Shown: piece after piece, positions 10,416 to 20,085 of the stretch | Layout: each line of letters starts with the position of its first letter | Numbering within the stretch: position 1 is the stretch's first letter | Assembly: GCF_028858535.1 (NCBI RefSeq) | Contig: NZ_JAPMOU010000003.1 | Location: 248,001 to 312,000, forward strand | Direction of reading: 5' to 3' | From: Spartinivicinus poritis | GTDB taxonomy: Bacteria; Pseudomonadota; Gammaproteobacteria; Pseudomonadales; Zooshikellaceae | DNA: 64,000 nt | Translations under genes and position numbers: made by a program | Notes under the pieces: model-generated | What the model was told of the DNA's origin: nothing | The model's input: the letters and a program-made list of their open reading frames with translations, nothing else | Databases searched by the model: none

Positions 10416-10444
10416 TTTACACAAAAAAGTGATCTGTATAGTAT
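10416..10444 (+). promoter_or_regulatory. Predicted sigma-70 promoter of the sphingomyelinase gene
   Basis: TTTACA (10416-10421), a 17-base spacer and TAGTAT (10439-10444) place a start near 10451, about 50 bases before the ATG. The gap 10075-10503 otherwise holds only the inverted repeats listed separately. Confidence 0.4.
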
Positions 10445-10503
10445 CTAACCTTCACAGTGCGCACTTAATTAAATAAATAATACAACTGGTTTGAAGGTGT
10501 ACC

Positions 10504-11526
10504 ATGGCTTTATTTAATATTAAAAAGCGCATTGCTTTTTTTGTTTTATTAGTACCACTTTCTCTTTTATTTTCCTCCGTTTCCAGTGCTGCCAACTCAC
10601 TTCGAGTGATGACTTTTAATATCATGCAATTAGGTTATCAAGACTGGGACCAAAGTAATCGGCTTCAACATACACCCAATGCTATTCGACAATTAAGCAA
10701 CTTACCTGATGTCATTATTTTTAATGAAGCGTTTACTGATAGTGCTTATTCAACCATTACCTCTCATTTAGCAGACCTATACCCCTATAGCACCCCGGTA
10801 GTCGGACAAAATTGCTCTGGCTATGGTTGGAATTCCTTGAATGGCAATTGCTCCAATGGTGTCGTTGTGATTAGAGGCGGCGTATTCATTATGAGTCGCT
10901 ATCCAATTACGGAGCAACATGCTTATGTCTATCGAACCTCCCATTCTAAAACCTGGGACTATTGGGCTAATAAAGGCGCTGCGTTAGTTAAAATTAATAA
11001 AAATGGCATGACATATAATGTGGTTGGTACCCATTTACAAGCCGATGAAAATGATGCACCAGATGCCCATACTTATCGCATGAATCAACTAAAAGAAATG
11101 AATAGCTGGATTAAAAATACATTGCGGGTACCTGCATACCAGCCAGTAATTATTGCCGGGGATCTAAATGTAGAATTTAGTAAGTCCCACCATGTCAATG
11201 AGATGAAGGCAGCTTGCCAATGTCAACTTAATTATACTCAATCAAACTATGGCTCTTTTTCTTCCAGCACCAACTGGGTAGCAAAAGCCAATGCTTATTC
11301 CAGTGGGTTCAGTCTGTTTTACAATGACACCTTAGATTATGTGATGAGTCATAACGACTATCGGCAGCCTCGTAGCACCACCAATATGGAAGTCATCCCA
11401 TTAAAGTCTAACCAAAGCTGGTACTGGAGCTATTTAAGAGGTAGCTGGGGACATGGTATTTACAGTAATGGTTACTATAGCGACCTATCAGACCATTACC
11501 CTGTTGTTAGCACTTTTCACTTTTAA
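10504..11526 (+). CDS. Secreted neutral sphingomyelinase C-like phosphodiesterase
   Basis: Endonuclease/exonuclease/phosphatase-fold exoenzyme of the bacterial sphingomyelinase C (beta-haemolysin) type, which cleaves sphingomyelin to ceramide and phosphocholine. A signal peptide covers about 1-30 (hydrophobic run, ends SSAA). The catalytic set is in order: Asn39 (TFNIMQ), Glu75 (FNEAF), His177 (GTHLQ), Asp220 and Asn222 (GDLN), Asp279 (TLDYV) and Asp330-His331 (SDHYPV). An aromatic stretch WYWSYLRG near 306-313 resembles the membrane-binding hairpin of Bacillus enzymes. The length of 340 fits. It has its own promoter and terminator. The GDLN and SDHYP motifs are shared across the superfamily, so the lipid specificity is inferred. 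Confidence 0.85.
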   Translation: MALFNIKKRIAFFVLLVPLSLLFSSVSSAANSLRVMTFNIMQLGYQDWDQSNRLQHTPNAIRQLSNLPDVIIFNEAFTDSAYSTITSHLADLYPYSTPVVGQNCSGYGWNSLNGNCSNGVVVIRGGVFIMSRYPITEQHAYVYRTSHSKTWDYWANKGAALVKINKNGMTYNVVGTHLQADENDAPDAHTYRMNQLKEMNSWIKNTLRVPAYQPVIIAGDLNVEFSKSHHVNEMKAACQCQLNYTQSNYGSFSSSTNWVAKANAYSSGFSLFYNDTLDYVMSHNDYRQPRSTTNMEVIPLKSNQSWYWSYLRGSWGHGIYSNGYYSDLSDHYPVVSTFHF

Positions 11527-11557
11527 TGAAGCTTTTAATAATCACTTTCAGCAAAAA

Positions 11558-11587
11558 AGCCACCTTATAATAAGGGTGGCTTTTTTT
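11558..11587. terminator. Bidirectional terminator between sphingomyelinase gene and aroC
   Basis: AGCCACC and GGTGGCT form a stem with a short AT-rich loop, flanked by an A run on the left and seven Ts on the right. It serves both converging genes. Confidence 0.9.
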
Positions 11588-11621
11588 GTAAAATAAATTC
11601 AAATACACACAAAACGTCTTA

Positions 11622-12719
11622 TTATTTAATCTCTCCAGAAATTACCGGCGTTGGCGATACAACATCGGCATTTTGAGCCCGATGGCGCAGCCAGTGATCC
11701 ATTAATACCAGCGCCAACATAGCTTCAGCAATGGGTGTCGCTCGGATACCAACACAAGGGTCATGACGCCCTTTGGTCACGACTTCAATGGGTTGACCAT
11801 GAATATCGACACTTTTCCCAGGCAAATGCAAGCTGGACGTCGGTTTTAAAGCCATCCGGGCTACAATGGTTTGCCCAGTGGAAATACCGCCCAATACGCC
11901 ACCCGCATGATTTGATAAAAAGCCTTCTGGGGTTATTTCATCCCGATGTTCAGTGCCTTTTTGATTGACCACGGCAAAGCCATCACCTATTTCCACCCCT
12001 TTAACGGCATTAATACTCATTAAAGCATGGGCAATATCCGCATCTAGCCGGTCGAAAATAGGTTCCCCTAAACCGGGAATTAACCCTGACGCCATTACAG
12101 TGACTTCTGCACCGATGGAATCCCCCGACTTTCTTAGCGCTTGCATATAGTCTTCAAGCTGAGGGATTTTGTCAGGGTCAGCGGAAAAAAACGGGTTTTG
12201 GTTAACCCCACTCATATCCACACAATTCAGCGCAATTGGACCTAATTGAGATAAGTAGCCCTGAACAATAACCCCTTGCTGGGCCAGGTATTTTTTGGCA
12301 ATAGCCCCCGCAGCAACTCGCATGGCTGTTTCTCTGGCAGACGAGCGACCACCCCCCCGGTAATCACGAAAGCCATATTTTTGGGTATAGGTATAGTCTG
12401 CATGGCCAGGGCGAAATTGATCTTTAATATTGGAATAGTCTTTTGAACGCTGATCGGTATTTTCAATCACCAGCCCAATCGGCGTGCCTGTGGTTTTACC
12501 CTCAAACACCCCCGATAGAATTTTTACCTGATCGGGCTCCCGACGCTGAGTAGTAAATTTAGACGTACCCGGCTTACGGCGATCCAGTTCCAATTGCAAA
12601 TCGGCTTCACTGATTGGCAGCCCTGGAGGACAACCATCAACTATACAGCCCAAAGCAGGGCCATGACTTTCACCAAAGGTAGTAACCGTAAATAACTTAC
12701 CAAATGTGTTTCCTGACAT
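11622..12719 (-). CDS. aroC: Chorismate synthase
   Basis: Last step of the shikimate pathway: conversion of EPSP to chorismate using reduced FMN. The length is 365 residues. Family signatures: GESHG near 17-21, RPGHADYTY near 104, and [11 protein letters not shown] near 121-131. It lies downstream of prmB on the same strand, separated by an ERIC-like element, in the aroC-prmB-smr order also found in Pseudomonas and E. coli. Confidence 0.97.
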   Translation of the reverse strand: MSGNTFGKLFTVTTFGESHGPALGCIVDGCPPGLPISEADLQLELDRRKPGTSKFTTQRREPDQVKILSGVFEGKTTGTPIGLVIENTDQRSKDYSNIKDQFRPGHADYTYTQKYGFRDYRGGGRSSARETAMRVAAGAIAKKYLAQQGVIVQGYLSQLGPIALNCVDMSGVNQNPFFSADPDKIPQLEDYMQALRKSGDSIGAEVTVMASGLIPGLGEPIFDRLDADIAHALMSINAVKGVEIGDGFAVVNQKGTEHRDEITPEGFLSNHAGGVLGGISTGQTIVARMALKPTSSLHLPGKSVDIHGQPIEVVTKGRHDPCVGIRATPIAEAMLALVLMDHWLRHRAQNADVVSPTPVISGEIK

Positions 12720-12758
12720 TTTTTATACCTAAACTGCCTTCTTATTAACTAAAATAAA

Positions 12759-12943
12759 CATAGCCAAAGCGAGTGGCTTTTAGGGAGCTAACCTGCTACT
12801 GCAAGGTTAGCGATAGCAACACTAACTGTTTTAAAGAGCGCTAGCTGGGCCGTCAAGCAACGAGGCCCCATGAGCCTATGCATAATAGGTAATTGGGGCG
12901 AGGAGTGACGACAACAAACCTTAAAAGTCATTCGGGCAGGATA
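12759..12943. repeat. ERIC-like palindromic element, copy 1, with about 58-base insertion
   Basis: This shares with the copies at 34693 and 61911 the core GCCGTCAA-AACGA, a CCTAT/ATAGG stem, TTGGGG-GAG and GACAACA. The outer arms AGCGAGTGGCTTTTAGGG and CCTTAAAAGTCATTCG pair. Two other copies are 127 bp; this one is 185 bp because an insert carrying its own GCTAACCT/AGGTTAGC hairpin lies in the left half. Its right end (12928-12943) contains the last codons and stop of prmB. Confidence 0.8.
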
Positions 12944-13863
12944 GCTTGAAATACTGGCTGATACTGCTTGCAGTCTGCAGCACTTAATACAAAAACACCA
13001 TGCCCACCCTGTTCAAACTCCACCCAGGTAAACGGCACCTGTGGAAACTGTTCTTCTAACGCCCACTGGCTGTTACCCACTTCTACCACTAATAGCCCAT
13101 CATCCGTTAAATAATCAGCCGCTTTTGCTAAAATGTGTTTGGCTAAGTCTAACCCATCGGCACCCGCTTCTAACCCTAATGCTGGCTCATGATGGAATTC
13201 AGCAGGCATATCTGCCATATCTTCAGCATCCACATAAGGGGGGTTGCTCACGATCAGTTGATAACGCTGCTGAGATAATGCTTGATATAAATCAGATTGC
13301 ACCAATGATACCCGATGGTTTAACTCATGCTGGTCAACATTAACGGTCGCCACCTGTAGTGCATCTGTTGAAATATCCACTATATCCACTTGCGCGTCTG
13401 GAAACGCATAGGCACTGGCAATACCAATACAGCCACTGCCTGCACATAAATCCAGCACTCGATCAACAGAGTTAGCGACCAGCCAAGGGCGAAACTGATT
13501 GTTAATTAATTCAGCGATGGGTGAGCGCGGCACCAATACCCGCTCATCGACATAAAAAGGTAGCCCACAAAACCAAGCCTGATTAACCAAATAGGCTGTT
13601 GGAGTTCGCTGCTCAATTCGCTGGTGAATTAAAGAAGCGACATGCTGCTTTTCATCATCGGTTAAATGACAGTCAAATAGTGGCTGCTCTATATCCCATG
13701 GCAGTGCCAAACTTTGTAGCACCAAATGCACAGCTTCATCCCAACTGTTATCTGCACCATGACCATAAAACAAATCGGCCTGATTAAAACGGCTATAGGC
13801 CCAGCGGATAAAATCTCGGATGGTAGATAACCCTTGAAACGATGGGGCTTGTTGTAGCTGCAC
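12928..13863 (-). CDS. prmB: 50S ribosomal protein L3 N5-glutamine methyltransferase
   Basis: SAM-dependent methyltransferase of the HemK/PrmB family that modifies a glutamine of ribosomal protein L3. SAM motif I is [11 protein letters not shown] (138-148) and the catalytic NPPY is at 207-210. The 311 residues are normal. PrmB rather than PrmC is supported by neighbours: aroC downstream and a divergent smr gene, as in E. coli. The final residues (ILPE) and stop are encoded by the end of an ERIC-like element, so the original C-terminus may have been replaced. Confidence 0.92.
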   Translation of the reverse strand: MQLQQAPSFQGLSTIRDFIRWAYSRFNQADLFYGHGADNSWDEAVHLVLQSLALPWDIEQPLFDCHLTDDEKQHVASLIHQRIEQRTPTAYLVNQAWFCGLPFYVDERVLVPRSPIAELINNQFRPWLVANSVDRVLDLCAGSGCIGIASAYAFPDAQVDIVDISTDALQVATVNVDQHELNHRVSLVQSDLYQALSQQRYQLIVSNPPYVDAEDMADMPAEFHHEPALGLEAGADGLDLAKHILAKAADYLTDDGLLVVEVGNSQWALEEQFPQVPFTWVEFEQGGHGVFVLSAADCKQYQPVFQAILPE

Positions 13864-13966
13864 AAAAATACTCCAGCAAAAAATGATCTATTTTAAAAGG
13901 TAGCCTTGAGCGAAAGCATTAGAGCCGCTATTGTAGCGCAATTTAGATATCTTGTATTAAAGCAGT

Positions 13967-14584
13967 ATGCCAAAGCAGCCGAAAAATCCCTCAGCCCCTT
14001 CTTTACCAGCCAATGAAATTGCAGAGTTTTTGGCAGCGGTGCATGATGTAGATATTGTTTTTCAGCCAGCTACTGTCGCTATTCCCTCAGCACTACCAGA
14101 ACCTTCAGATACTCAGCAAGCTAAACAGCAAGCAGCAACCATCGACACCAATGGCGTCGCTGTAGATGGCTTGTCTGAGGGTTATGTGCCATTAATTGGG
14201 CCAGAGGAAAAGGTAGAGTATTACCAGCCAGGTATCCAGCTTGGTCACTTTCAACAATTGAAGCAAGGTAAGTTTTCAGTTGACTATCAGCTCGACTTAC
14301 ACGGCTATCGTATTGATGAAGCCCGCAAGCTTGTCGTTGAGTTTTTGCAGTTTTGCCAGCGGCAAGGCTATCGTTGTGTCAAAGTCATTCATGGTAAATC
14401 CCATCGCAACTTTGGTAAACGTCCTACTTTAAAAAGCTACCTGAATACCTGGCTCAGGCAGTTACCCAATGTAATTGCTTTTTGTACCACCCCTGCTCAT
14501 GCGGGTGGCAATGGTTCAATGTTCGTTCTCCTTAAAAAAAGAGGAGGCCGTAAAAGCCAAAAAAACACTTTACCCGCTAGTTAG
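13967..14584 (+). CDS. Smr-domain protein (SmrA/SmrB-like endonuclease)
   Basis: Small MutS-related (Smr) domain protein of 205 residues. The N-terminal half is low-complexity. The Smr domain runs from about 107 to the end, with LDLHG (about 109-113), VIHGKS and HAGGNGSMFVLLK. In E. coli SmrB, next to prmB and aroC, cleaves mRNA between collided ribosomes. The position here matches smrB, but the residue pattern (GIQLGHFQQLKQGKF, IHGKSH) looks closer to SmrA/YdaL, so I give no symbol. It is divergent from prmB across about 100 bases. Confidence 0.85.
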   Translation: MPKQPKNPSAPSLPANEIAEFLAAVHDVDIVFQPATVAIPSALPEPSDTQQAKQQAATIDTNGVAVDGLSEGYVPLIGPEEKVEYYQPGIQLGHFQQLKQGKFSVDYQLDLHGYRIDEARKLVVEFLQFCQRQGYRCVKVIHGKSHRNFGKRPTLKSYLNTWLRQLPNVIAFCTTPAHAGGNGSMFVLLKKRGGRKSQKNTLPAS

Positions 14585-14626
14585 CTTAACGTAGGGTATG
14601 CCTTCAAATTTAGGCAAGGTTACATC

Positions 14627-15169
14627 ATGGAACAGGCATTTAGTAAAATTATCGAAGCCATTGGCGAAGATGTCAGCCGCCCCGGTTTAAAAGACACTCC
14701 AGCGCGTGCTGCCAAAGCAATGCAGTTTTTAACTCGCGGCTATCAACAAAGTCTTGAAGAAGTCGTTAATAACGCATTGTTTCCTTCTGATAACGATGAA
14801 ATGGTGTTAGTAAAAGACATCGAGCTTTATTCTCTTTGTGAACATCACCTGTTGCCTTTTATTGGCAAGTGCCATGTCGCCTACTTACCAACGGGCAACG
14901 TCTTAGGTTTATCTAAAGTTGCCCGCATTGTTGATATGTTTGCCCGCCGCCTGCAAATTCAAGAAAACATGACCCGGCAAATTGCCGAAACCATCGCGCA
15001 AGTGACTAATGCCAAAGGGGTTGCCGTGGTAATTGAAGCCAAGCATATGTGTATGATGATGCGAGGCGTTGAAAAACAAAACTCTGTGATGAAAACATCT
15101 GTGATGCTGGGACAATTCAGAAAAAGTGAAAATACCCGCTTTGAGTTTTTATCGCTGATTAAAGATTAA
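14627..15169 (+). CDS. folE: GTP cyclohydrolase I
   Basis: Converts GTP to dihydroneopterin triphosphate, the first step of folate/pterin synthesis. The length is 180 residues. The zinc ligands are Cys71 and His74 (CEHHLLPF) and Cys142 (HMCMMMRG); the FolE core [17 protein letters not shown] is at about 94-110. It is in the same direction as the Smr gene, 42 bases after it. The relatively short N-terminus is typical of compact FolE forms. Confidence 0.96.
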   Translation: MEQAFSKIIEAIGEDVSRPGLKDTPARAAKAMQFLTRGYQQSLEEVVNNALFPSDNDEMVLVKDIELYSLCEHHLLPFIGKCHVAYLPTGNVLGLSKVARIVDMFARRLQIQENMTRQIAETIAQVTNAKGVAVVIEAKHMCMMMRGVEKQNSVMKTSVMLGQFRKSENTRFEFLSLIKD

Positions 15170-15196
15170 GTAAGACGAAATATTTTCGCAAAAGCT

Positions 15197-15300
15197 ATTC
15201 CCCCTTTTGATAAGAGGGTGTCGCAAAACTACTATAAATCAAGTCCCTTCTCCCCAGCCCTCTCCCAGAGGGAGAGGGCGCTAAATATAACTTTCGCGAC
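15197..15300. repeat. Dispersed hairpin repeat, C/G-tract family, copy 2
   Basis: Downstream of folE this stretch contains GTGTCGCAAAAC, then AAGTCCCTTCTCCCCAGCCC (matching copy 1 in reverse orientation), a CCCTCTCCC/GGGAGAGGG stem (15258-15278), and CTAAATATAACTTTCGCGACG. The last segment is nearly identical to 51200-51221. Confidence 0.75.
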
Positions 15301-15348
15301 GCCAACAGAAGAAGAAGGCACTAGCAGTGTAGTTTTACCTCCCCCTAA

Positions 15349-16365
15349 CTACCGAATCACCACTTTGCAGCCATTTCCATTATTCTTCCCACCATTTTCC
15401 CGTTGATGAGCTTCAAACCGATCCAGCGCATCCCTAGCAATCACCTGTCCCATTTGAATTAACTCTGGCCCTTTATGAAACTCATAAAAACGGCAAATAC
15501 TTTTGGGAATACCAATTAAAATATCCGGTGGGTGTGCAGCCAGTTTATAGCGGGTTAATGCACCCTGCATGGTTTCTAGCGATTCATTAATAATATCCAA
15601 CATACCCCGCTTTAACACTGGCTCATCAGCCCCTTCTACTACACTGGTAAACTCATCTTTACGCGATTCACGAAACCCTTGAGTACGCAACTTTAACTGG
15701 GCAAACCAGCGGTCAAGTGCGGTAGGTGCCTGGGGCTGAACCACTACCTGTTTATTAGTGGGCAGATCAAGCTCATTATCAGCAGCGCTTAAGTCAACTG
15801 CAACAATTAAGTCACTATGGGCAGATACCGTCGGGGCAATAGGCAACGGGTTTAATACGCCACCATCGACAAACAGTCGCGATCCAATGCGAACGGGAGT
15901 AAAAATACTGGGTATGGCAATGGAAGCACGTATAGCTTCAAGCAAGGGGCCAGACTGAAACCACACCTCACGTTGTGCTTCTAAGTCGGTAGCAACTGCC
16001 GTATAAAGAATGGGCAGTGATTCAATGGTGCAGTCACCCACCATGTCCCGCAATACATCAAATACCTTATTGCCTTTTAAAGCCCCCTGACCTTTTAAGC
16101 GCAAATCCAGCAACCTCACCACATCAAGCGTATTTAACTCACTTACCCAGGCTTCAAAATCAGGCAATTTGCCAGCGGCATAAATACCACCCACTAATGC
16201 CCCCATTGAACAGCCAGCGATACATTGAATCTGATAACCTCGACTGGTCAATTCTTCTATTACACCAATATGGGCATAACCTCTTGCTCCACCACTACCC
16301 AACACTAAAGAAACAGTTTTTTGCGTATTAGCGATGGTAACGATTTCTTGTCTACTACTACTCAT
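15349..16365 (-). CDS. Patatin-like phospholipase, RssA-like
   Basis: Patatin-family serine hydrolase. The oxyanion loop GSGGARG is at 23-29, the nucleophile elbow GCSMG has Ser53, and the catalytic Asp167 is in VDGG, so the Ser-Asp dyad is intact. The 338 residues with a cytoplasmic N-terminus match RssA/YchK proteins rather than secreted ExoU types. The natural substrate is unknown. It precedes two alpha/beta hydrolases on the same strand. Confidence 0.88.
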   Translation of the reverse strand: MSSSRQEIVTIANTQKTVSLVLGSGGARGYAHIGVIEELTSRGYQIQCIAGCSMGALVGGIYAAGKLPDFEAWVSELNTLDVVRLLDLRLKGQGALKGNKVFDVLRDMVGDCTIESLPILYTAVATDLEAQREVWFQSGPLLEAIRASIAIPSIFTPVRIGSRLFVDGGVLNPLPIAPTVSAHSDLIVAVDLSAADNELDLPTNKQVVVQPQAPTALDRWFAQLKLRTQGFRESRKDEFTSVVEGADEPVLKRGMLDIINESLETMQGALTRYKLAAHPPDILIGIPKSICRFYEFHKGPELIQMGQVIARDALDRFEAHQRENGGKNNGNGCKVVIR

Positions 16366-16398
16366 AGGGGTTTACATTGTTTCATAAGATAGCTGTTG

Positions 16399-17298
16399 TT
16401 ATTCACTCAACCAGTGACGGACTTCATCAGCAATTTTTCCTACGGTTTCCTGCTCTAGATGAAAATGATGATGACCTGGAACCACTATACAGGCTGCTTC
16501 AGCCAGCCAGTGATTAGCACATTGTTGTAGCTTATCGGGAAATAGCCCTTGTTCTGCCACCAGTAATAAAAGTTTAGCCTGAATTGCCTGAATAAAAGCA
16601 CCCGCTTGCTTTTCTGTTAAGCGCCAACGTGAAGGTAATTTTAAACGGGAATCATAACGCCAGCGATAACTTCCCCCTGTCACCGGCTCAAGTCCATAAG
16701 CGGTTAACAGCCAGGCTGCTTCAAAAGATAATTTGCCTTGCAACTGTCTTACTTTTACCGCTTGCCTGATCGATTCATAGCTACGGCTTGATTTTACTAA
16801 AATAGGCTCTTGCTCTAGGGTTTTACGCAACTGTTGAGGTGTATCTTCATCACGGCAGGTAAATGGGATCAGCCCATCTAATAAGATTAGCCGCGTTACT
16901 TTTTCCGGGTAACAGCCTGCATACATAGCTGAGACAATAGCACCTAATGAGTGTCCCATTAATGAGGCCTGCTCAATATTCAACCCCGTTAATATAGAGC
17001 GAATATCAGCCACATAATCCCACAATAAATAGGCACCTTCTCCCGTTCTGAAATGGCTCTTGCCATGCCCAGTTAAATCCACGGCAATAATATGCTGGTC
17101 TGGTAGCTGGGTGGCTAACTGGGCAAAACTGGCTGCATTATCCAACCAGCCATGAAAAGCCAGCCAAGGCGCTTTATCGGCTGGCCCCCATGCTAACCCT
17201 GCCCAAGTCTGTCCTTGGTGTTTTATGGTTATCGGTCGTGCTGAATTTAGCGTCGCCTCAATTAACGGGGATACCAGGCCTGAGCTGTTGTATTGCAT
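16399..17298 (-). CDS. Alpha/beta hydrolase
   Basis: Predicted serine hydrolase of 299 residues. The frame is open to 17364, but the ATG at 17298 has an AGGA site at normal spacing and limits overlap with the upstream gene to 41 bases. The fold is shown by the HGW oxyanion motif (49-51), the nucleophile elbow GHSLG with Ser117, and a His-rich C-terminal block HHHFHLE providing the catalytic His. Its resemblance is to MEST/YbfF-like esterases; the substrate is unknown. Overlap with the preceding hydrolase indicates an operon and coupled translation. Confidence 0.85.
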   Translation of the reverse strand: MQYNSSGLVSPLIEATLNSARPITIKHQGQTWAGLAWGPADKAPWLAFHGWLDNAASFAQLATQLPDQHIIAVDLTGHGKSHFRTGEGAYLLWDYVADIRSILTGLNIEQASLMGHSLGAIVSAMYAGCYPEKVTRLILLDGLIPFTCRDEDTPQQLRKTLEQEPILVKSSRSYESIRQAVKVRQLQGKLSFEAAWLLTAYGLEPVTGGSYRWRYDSRLKLPSRWRLTEKQAGAFIQAIQAKLLLLVAEQGLFPDKLQQCANHWLAEAACIVVPGHHHFHLEQETVGKIADEVRHWLSE

Positions 17299-18055
17299 GA
17301 ATGATTTGTCCTGCTGTGCCAGTAGGGTCTTCCAAGGGAAACATGTGGCTACCTGCCACTTCACGTACGTAAAAATTTCGCTGCCGACGCATCATAGACA
17401 CTTGATGTCGTCTTATGACATCGCTTTGTTTTCCATAAAGCAACGCGGTTGGCACTTTATAGTGTTTGCTGAGCTTAATATGGGGAATAGTCCGATAGAT
17501 AGAGACTTCTATTTCAGGGTCGTACCTTAAGGTAACACCTGTATTATGATCAACCAACCCATGTTCAACATAATCATCCAGGCACTGCTCTGTAAACTGG
17601 GCAAATAAAGACCGCTCTGTAAAATACTGCTTGGCTTCTTCCCTGTTCAGCCAAAGACTTTTTCTACCTTTGGTTCGCCCCGCCGGCGTAATCTTATCAA
17701 TCAGCCCCAGCCGTTTTGCCAGATTAACGATTGAGCAGTCCAGGGCGGTTAATACCGGTGAGTCTAATAAAATCACTGCCTTAAATAAGTGGGGCTGTTG
17801 CTCTGCAGCAAAAGCAGATAACACCCCACCTAATGAGTGGCCAACCGCTATCACTGGCCGCTGATGGCGTTGCTTGATGGTTTCAATTAGCTCATCCACC
17901 AGCCCCAGCCAGTTATCGGCAACAGGAAAGCGTGGGTTATGGCCATGCAAAGACAAATAACCAACACTAAAACCTAGTTGTTCTAGTGCTTGAAATAACG
18001 CTTGATAGGTTTCACCAGGGAAACCATTCGCATGAGAAAAGTGAATAGGAGTCAA
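17258..18055 (-). CDS. Alpha/beta hydrolase
   Basis: Second serine hydrolase of the pair, 265 residues. HANGFPGETY near the N-terminus is the oxyanion region, GHSLGG (72-77) gives Ser74, and GSHMFPLE near the C-terminus gives the catalytic His. It resembles proteobacterial hydrolases whose substrates are not known. It overlaps the next gene by 41 bases. Two different alpha/beta hydrolases plus a patatin-like protein in a row suggest lipid or ester turnover, but that is inference. Confidence 0.85.
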   Translation of the reverse strand: MTPIHFSHANGFPGETYQALFQALEQLGFSVGYLSLHGHNPRFPVADNWLGLVDELIETIKQRHQRPVIAVGHSLGGVLSAFAAEQQPHLFKAVILLDSPVLTALDCSIVNLAKRLGLIDKITPAGRTKGRKSLWLNREEAKQYFTERSLFAQFTEQCLDDYVEHGLVDHNTGVTLRYDPEIEVSIYRTIPHIKLSKHYKVPTALLYGKQSDVIRRHQVSMMRRQRNFYVREVAGSHMFPLEDPTGTAGQIIHAIQQLRPGIPVN

Positions 18056-18187
18056 AATGCTGCTCCGCTAACATACAATCATTTAAAACACATGTTAGCT
18101 TACTACAAATCAAGCTTGCTTTATCTATTTTTGACTCACTAGTGCTATATCCCTCACTAAAGCTACATCTTAACACTGCAATAGGTA

Positions 18188-18673
18188 CTACACCCGAAGC
18201 TGTTTGAGCAAGCGACAACACCCAGCAGCTATCACTTCAGCTTCAAGGGCCACTACATCAGCTGTCATATAAGTAAAAGTGCGCTGCTGATGTCCCTCAA
18301 CCAGTAAGCTGGTCAATACAGCCACGAGCGGCAAATGACTCACCACTAATAAACAGCCTGTGTCGAGCATGAGTTCACCCGATTTTGCTTTTGCATCAAG
18401 TGTTTGTAGTACAACCTGAGGAGAGTCATTTGGGGTTAACGAGTCCAGTGTGTTTACCCTAACCTCTGGCGCTATTGCTTGTGCCACTAGTTCCGCGGTT
18501 TGCTGAGCACGTTGCAAAGGGCTGGCGATAATTTGATCTGGAATAAACTGTGTCTGCAACAACTGACTTGCCTGTTGTTGTACTTGTTGTACTCCTTGCG
18601 GAGTCAATGCTCTTTCGTCATCAGGCAAAGTCATGACGGCATCACCATGCCGCATAATCAATAGTTGTATCAT
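18188..18673 (-). CDS. sixA: Phosphohistidine phosphatase SixA
   Basis: Removes phosphate from histidine of Hpt-type proteins (ArcB in E. coli, also the nitrogen phosphotransferase system). Its 161 residues are the same length as E. coli SixA. Catalytic Arg8-His9 is in IMRHGDA, then SPLQRAQQTAE (51-61), and the second His is His113 in VVSHLPLV, the SixA-specific form of this motif. It follows the DUF4389 gene and gpsA on the same strand. Confidence 0.93.
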   Translation of the reverse strand: MIQLLIMRHGDAVMTLPDDERALTPQGVQQVQQQASQLLQTQFIPDQIIASPLQRAQQTAELVAQAIAPEVRVNTLDSLTPNDSPQVVLQTLDAKAKSGELMLDTGCLLVVSHLPLVAVLTSLLVEGHQQRTFTYMTADVVALEAEVIAAGCCRLLKQLRV

Positions 18674-18708
18674 TATTTATATATCAGTTCTGCCTACCAG
18701 TTGTTCTG

Positions 18709-19059
18709 CTATCTATCAGCGGCTGGCTTTTCGCTATCAACTAAAGGTTGTTTTAAATGAGCTGAAGGCTGCTCTAATTCAGCTGAAAGCTCCGGCCAAT
18801 CCTGAAAAGGAAAAGGCTTCTCATCGGTTTTGTAAGTAATAAACTGCAGAATTTGCAAGATAAACCGATTAACACCATCAGCAAACTGGATCAGCTTTTG
18901 GTTGGGCTCGCCGGTAAACAGTGCAAATAGTATTTGAATTATCACTACAAATAGCACTACCAACTCTGCTACTTGATAGGCTATCCCATAAAGTACGATA
19001 AACAACACCCGTAGCCATTGAGAGTCTGACTTAATATTCTGTTTTACCGATTGATCCAT
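18709..19059 (-). CDS. DUF4389 membrane protein
   Basis: A 116-residue protein of the DUF4389 family. Two hydrophobic segments (about 17-35 and 37-50) are followed by the family-typical LFTGEPNQKLIQFADGVN and FITYKTDEKPFPFQDWP. The C-terminal 25 residues are low-complexity. Its stop abuts sixA by 35 bases and its start abuts the gpsA stop exactly, so it is in a gpsA-DUF4389-sixA operon. No function is known. Confidence 0.85.
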   Translation of the reverse strand: MDQSVKQNIKSDSQWLRVLFIVLYGIAYQVAELVVLFVVIIQILFALFTGEPNQKLIQFADGVNRFILQILQFITYKTDEKPFPFQDWPELSAELEQPSAHLKQPLVDSEKPAADR

Positions 19060-20085
19060 TTATTGCCTCGCTAATAGTTCTGTGACACTAAAGTCAACAT
19101 CTGTCTTTTGCTCGCCCAGCATTAAGCTACGAACCACTTTTTCAACCGGTTGCTTCATCACCACCACCTCATAAAGACCCGACACCAGTGGCATATAAAC
19201 CCCTACTTGATCCGCTTTATCCTTCACCAACTGTAGCGTATTGACACCTTCTGCTACTTGGCCTAATGCGGTTTCCGCCTCTTCCAATGATTTGCCCTGA
19301 CCTAATGCCATACCCACCTGAAAATTTCGACTGAGTGGCGACATACAAGTCACTATTAAATCGCCTACTCCAGCCAAGCCAATAAAGGTCATGGGATTTG
19401 CCCCCATGTTCACAGCAAATCGACTCATTTCAGCCAACGCCCGGGTAATCAACATGCTTTTGGTATTCGCCCCCATTCCCATTGCTTCGGCCATACCTGC
19501 CACAATGGCATAAATATTTTTCAACGCTCCACCTAGCTCTACCCCAAACATGTCGTCATTACCATACACCCGAAAATAGTCGCAATGTAATACTGACTGA
19601 ACCAACTGACGTAGCTCGTTATCTGCACTGGCAATTACTGTCGCCGTTAGGCCCTTTGCCATGATTTCTTTTGCCAGGTTAGGTCCACTCAACACACCGA
19701 CCCGCGCGGTGGGAATTTCCTGCTGAAGAATTTGGCTCATCAACATAAAGCTGTCAGCCTCAATACCTTTGGTAGTACTGACAATGTACTTACCCGCCAG
19801 TTGTTGCTGAATTGGATGAATAGTGTTACGAAATGCTTTACTAGGCGTTGCAATAAACACCAGTTCAGCATCTGCCACTGTTTGAACAGGATCTGTCGTC
19901 GCAATTAGCGCAGGGTGTAATGGGTAATCAGGAAAATAACGATTATTCACATGTTGATGATTAATATGATCGGCTAATTGTTGATCACGCAACCACAACT
20001 TGACCTGATGACCGTTATGACACAGGATATTTGCAATGGCAGTACCAAAACTACCACCACCTAATACTGCAAGTATTCGCTTCAT
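19060..20085 (-). CDS. gpsA: NAD(P)-dependent glycerol-3-phosphate dehydrogenase
   Basis: Makes sn-glycerol-3-phosphate from dihydroxyacetone phosphate for phospholipid synthesis. The length is 341 residues. The Rossmann motif [11 protein letters not shown] is at 8-18; STTKGIE and GPNLAKEI, and the substrate-binding [12 protein letters not shown] block, are all present. It is divergent from fabA-fabB, pairing glycerol backbone supply with unsaturated fatty-acid synthesis. Confidence 0.96.
   Translation of the reverse strand: MKRILAVLGGGSFGTAIANILCHNGHQVKLWLRDQQLADHINHQHVNNRYFPDYPLHPALIATTDPVQTVADAELVFIATPSKAFRNTIHPIQQQLAGKYIVSTTKGIEADSFMLMSQILQQEIPTARVGVLSGPNLAKEIMAKGLTATVIASADNELRQLVQSVLHCDYFRVYGNDDMFGVELGGALKNIYAIVAGMAEAMGMGANTKSMLITRALAEMSRFAVNMGANPMTFIGLAGVGDLIVTCMSPLSRNFQVGMALGQGKSLEEAETALGQVAEGVNTLQLVKDKADQVGVYMPLVSGLYEVVVMKQPVEKVVRSLMLGEQKTDVDFSVTELLARQ

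Noticed and set aside
17299-17364. Longer N-terminus for the hydrolase at 16399
   Set aside because: It would extend the overlap with the upstream gene to over 100 bases and adds residues not typical of the family; the ATG at 17298 has a good ribosome site.
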